DNA of 15,333 nt from assembly GCF_000966975.1 (NCBI RefSeq), contig NZ_JZWV01000414.1:1-15333 (forward strand), in the 5' to 3' direction. Positions 13,819 to 15,333 of the stretch are shown one piece after another. The position numbers were made by a program, and so were the translations under genes. The notes under the pieces are model-generated. The model was not told the origin of the DNA, did not search any database, and was given only the letters and a program-made list of their open reading frames with translations. Origin of the DNA: Streptomyces katrae. GTDB taxonomy: Bacteria; Actinomycetota; Actinomycetes; Streptomycetales; Streptomycetaceae. Position 1 is the first letter of the stretch. Every line of letters starts with the position of its first letter.

Positions 13819-13953
13819 GTGTCACACGGTAAAGCCGCAGGCCAACCCCGTGCCATGACGCTCCCACCCGGTTCAGGGGTGCACTTGTCTCCACCCCGGG
13901 TCGGAAACCTGCGTGACTGACGGCGCCCCGGTGTGCGGCGCAGGGTGGAGCAC

Positions 13954-14463
13954 ATGAAAGGCAAAGCCGGCGGGGAGCGAGAAAAGACGATGCGTCACCT
14001 GGTGTTATGCGATGACCCCTTGGTCAGTGCCGAAGACCGCGCCGAGGTCATCCCGCTCCACGAAGAGGCGGAGGAGCCGCGCCCGGCGCGGGGTCTACGG
14101 CGGGCCGGGTGCCTGCTGGTCGCCTTCGGCCTCGCCCTGCTGCCGTGGCTGTACGTGCTGGCCACCAGCCTGCCGGCCACCGCGACCGCGGCGCACTGGC
14201 CGCTCGCCTGGATCGGGCTCGACGCGCTGGAGGCGCTCGGCCTGATCACCACCGGCCTCCTCGCCACCCGCGGCGACCGGCGGCACGCCCTGGCAGCCGC
14301 CGCGACCGCGACGCTGCTTGTGGTGGACGCCTGGCTCGACACCACGACCGCCGCCCCGGGCGGTGACTTCGCCACCGCGGCCGCCATGGCGCTCGTCGCC
14401 GAGCTGCCGCTCGCCGCGCTGTGCGGCCGGCTGGGGCTGCGGGCGCTGAGCCGGCACGTGTGA
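13954..14463 (+). CDS. small integral membrane protein of unknown function (four predicted membrane segments)
   Basis: A 169-residue protein if started at ATG 13954 (AGGGTGG five bases ahead). ATG 13990 would give 157 residues and is nearly as good. After a charged cytoplasmic N-terminus (AEDRAEVIPLHEEAEEPRPARGLRR), four hydrophobic segments lie at about 51-73, 82-104, 112-131 and 140-160. Notable strings are LPWLYVLATSLPAT, WIGLDALEALGLITTGLL and LLVVDAWLDTTTAAPGGDFATA; the acidic residues in and next to membrane segments (LDALEAL, DAWLD) may be functional. I cannot assign a named family. The gene is divergent from the broken kinase across 135 bases and is followed 53 bases later by a methyltransferase gene, so the two are probably co-transcribed. 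Confidence 0.8.
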   Translation: MKGKAGGEREKTMRHLVLCDDPLVSAEDRAEVIPLHEEAEEPRPARGLRRAGCLLVAFGLALLPWLYVLATSLPATATAAHWPLAWIGLDALEALGLITTGLLATRGDRRHALAAAATATLLVVDAWLDTTTAAPGGDFATAAAMALVAELPLAALCGRLGLRALSRHV

Positions 14464-14516
14464 CGCCGTCCGCACAGCCACACGCCACGCACCACATCAA
14501 TCAACAGGAGAACACC

Positions 14517-15227
14517 ATGCACCGCATCACCACCGGCCGCGCCGCCCCGATCCCGCCCCGCTGGGCGGTCGCCGCCGGCGTCGGCGCCGCGTTGGCCGCC
14601 GCCTGGTGGCTGGGCGACAAGGCGCCCTATCCATACGCCCAGCGAGGCCTCCTCGACGTGCCGTTGCCGTTCCTGACAGCCGACCGGATGGACGCCGTCC
14701 TGCAACCGCGGCCGGGGGAGCGGATCCTGGAGATCGGCCCGGGCACGGGCCTGCAGTCGCTGCACGTCGCCCCGCAGCTCGGGCCGGCGGGACGGCTCGA
14801 TGTGCTCGACATCCAGCAGGAGATGCTCGACCAGGTGATGTGCCGCGCCGAGCGCGACGGCCTGGCGACGATCAGGCCCACCCGCTCGGACGCACGTGAA
14901 CTTCCCTACGCCGACGAGACATTCGATGCCGTATACGCCGTGACCGCGCTCGGCGAGATCCCCGAGCCGGATCGGGTGCTGCGCGAGGCGGTACGGGTGT
15001 TGGCACCCGGCGGACGGCTGGTGATCGGCGAGTTCTTCGACCGGCACTGGATCCCCTTCGGCCGACTGCACCGGCTCGCCGACGCCGCCGGCCTCCACCT
15101 GACCGAGCGCCGCGGCCCAAGCCCGGCATACCTCGCCCGCTTCCGGCCCTGCACAGCCGACGCGCCAGGCCACCAGAGCGAGCGCCTCGCCCACAGCGAC
15201 CGGGACACCAACGGCGGGAAGGCGTGA
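14517..15227 (+). CDS. class I SAM-dependent methyltransferase with N-terminal membrane segment
   Basis: A 236-residue protein. Residues 15-33 (RWAVAAGVGAALAAAWWLG) form one hydrophobic segment that could anchor it to the membrane. The Rossmann-type methyltransferase domain follows: motif I ILEIGPGTGLQSL (70-82) binds S-adenosylmethionine, D98 in LDVLDIQ is placed to hold the ribose, and the segment SDARELPYADETFDAVYAVTALGEI is the usual post-II/III region. LREAVRVLAPGGRLVIGEFF is the conserved late motif of UbiE/Erg6-like Methyltransf_11 and _25 enzymes. The substrate is unknown, perhaps a lipid or quinone given the membrane segment. AGGAG (14506-14510) is six bases before ATG 14517. It follows the membrane-protein gene and probably shares its transcript. 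Confidence 0.9.
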   Translation: MHRITTGRAAPIPPRWAVAAGVGAALAAAWWLGDKAPYPYAQRGLLDVPLPFLTADRMDAVLQPRPGERILEIGPGTGLQSLHVAPQLGPAGRLDVLDIQQEMLDQVMCRAERDGLATIRPTRSDARELPYADETFDAVYAVTALGEIPEPDRVLREAVRVLAPGGRLVIGEFFDRHWIPFGRLHRLADAAGLHLTERRGPSPAYLARFRPCTADAPGHQSERLAHSDRDTNGGKA

Positions 15228-15279
15228 GCACGGCACGCAGGGACCGCGATCAACCCGGCTGAGCTTGTTGTTCAACCAA

Positions 15280-15295
15280 ATCGGTGCGCACCGAT
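15280..15295. promoter_or_regulatory. 16-bp perfect palindrome near the right edge
   Basis: ATCGGTGCGCACCGAT equals its own reverse complement. It lies 52 bases after the methyltransferase stop, close to TTGTTGTTCAACCAAA, which also contains a GTTG/CAAC pair. It may be an operator for a gene beyond the window or a short terminator stem. The window ends too soon to tell. Confidence 0.45.
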
Positions 15296-15333
15296 CAGCA
15301 CCGCACCGCCCAGGCGGCGGGGACCCGGGACAG

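Noticed and set aside
13995..15275. Minus-strand open frame (426 codons) across the membrane-protein and methyltransferase genes
   Set aside because: The plus strand carries clear motifs and ribosome-binding sites; the antisense translation has no recognisable domain.
1..15333. CRISPR array, tRNA, rRNA or complete insertion sequence
   Set aside because: No regularly spaced repeats, cloverleaf sequence, ribosomal RNA motif or full transposase with terminal inverted repeats was seen on either strand.

Overview
The window reads as chromosomal DNA of a high-GC actinobacterium, most likely Streptomyces or a close relative. Codon third positions are almost all G or C, GTG starts are common, lipoproteins carry Streptomyces-style signal peptides, and a sugar ABC transporter lacks its own ATPase (in streptomycetes the shared MsiK ATPase usually fills that role). 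This assignment is inferred from style and family knowledge; no database search was run.

Left part (1-2373): the 3' end of a GNAT acetyltransferase gene, a 412-base gap holding at most one tiny hydrophobic ORF, a stress-type SRPBCC protein (829-1278), and a strong GC-rich hairpin. A stand-alone glycogen-binding (isoamylase early-set) protein follows on the minus strand (1406-1681), then an apparently degenerate HATPase-type anti-sigma/ATP-binding gene (minus).

Central part (2367-9767): a coherent fructan/fructo-oligosaccharide or sucrose utilisation cluster. It runs as LacI-family repressor with a perfect 18-bp operator in front of it, cytosolic GH32 fructosidase, sugar-binding lipoprotein, two ABC permeases and a PfkB-family fructokinase. 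The lipoprotein and permeases would import the sugar, GH32 would split it inside the cell, and the kinase would phosphorylate the freed fructose. A 15-bp stem-loop between the binding-protein and permease genes probably sets their relative expression.

Right part (9764-15333): a patchwork of accessory genes with signs of decay. A TetR regulator and a VOC-fold protein are divergently transcribed across a 33-bp imperfect palindrome. A lipoprotein of unknown function follows. Two short remnants of an IS5-type transposase, both carrying the AHQHAAG motif, lie either side of this block. Beyond them is a broken two-component system. The sensor histidine kinase is frameshifted by a 29-bp tandem duplication; removing one repeat unit restores a 421-codon reading frame. 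The cognate response regulator survives only as a 23-codon stub joined to the kinase stop by a GTGA overlap. The window ends with a membrane protein and a membrane-anchored-looking SAM methyltransferase, probably co-transcribed, then a 16-bp perfect palindrome.

The strongest unusual signal is the frameshifting 29-bp direct repeat in the kinase. It could be a fixed mutation, a reversible on/off switch, or an assembly artefact.
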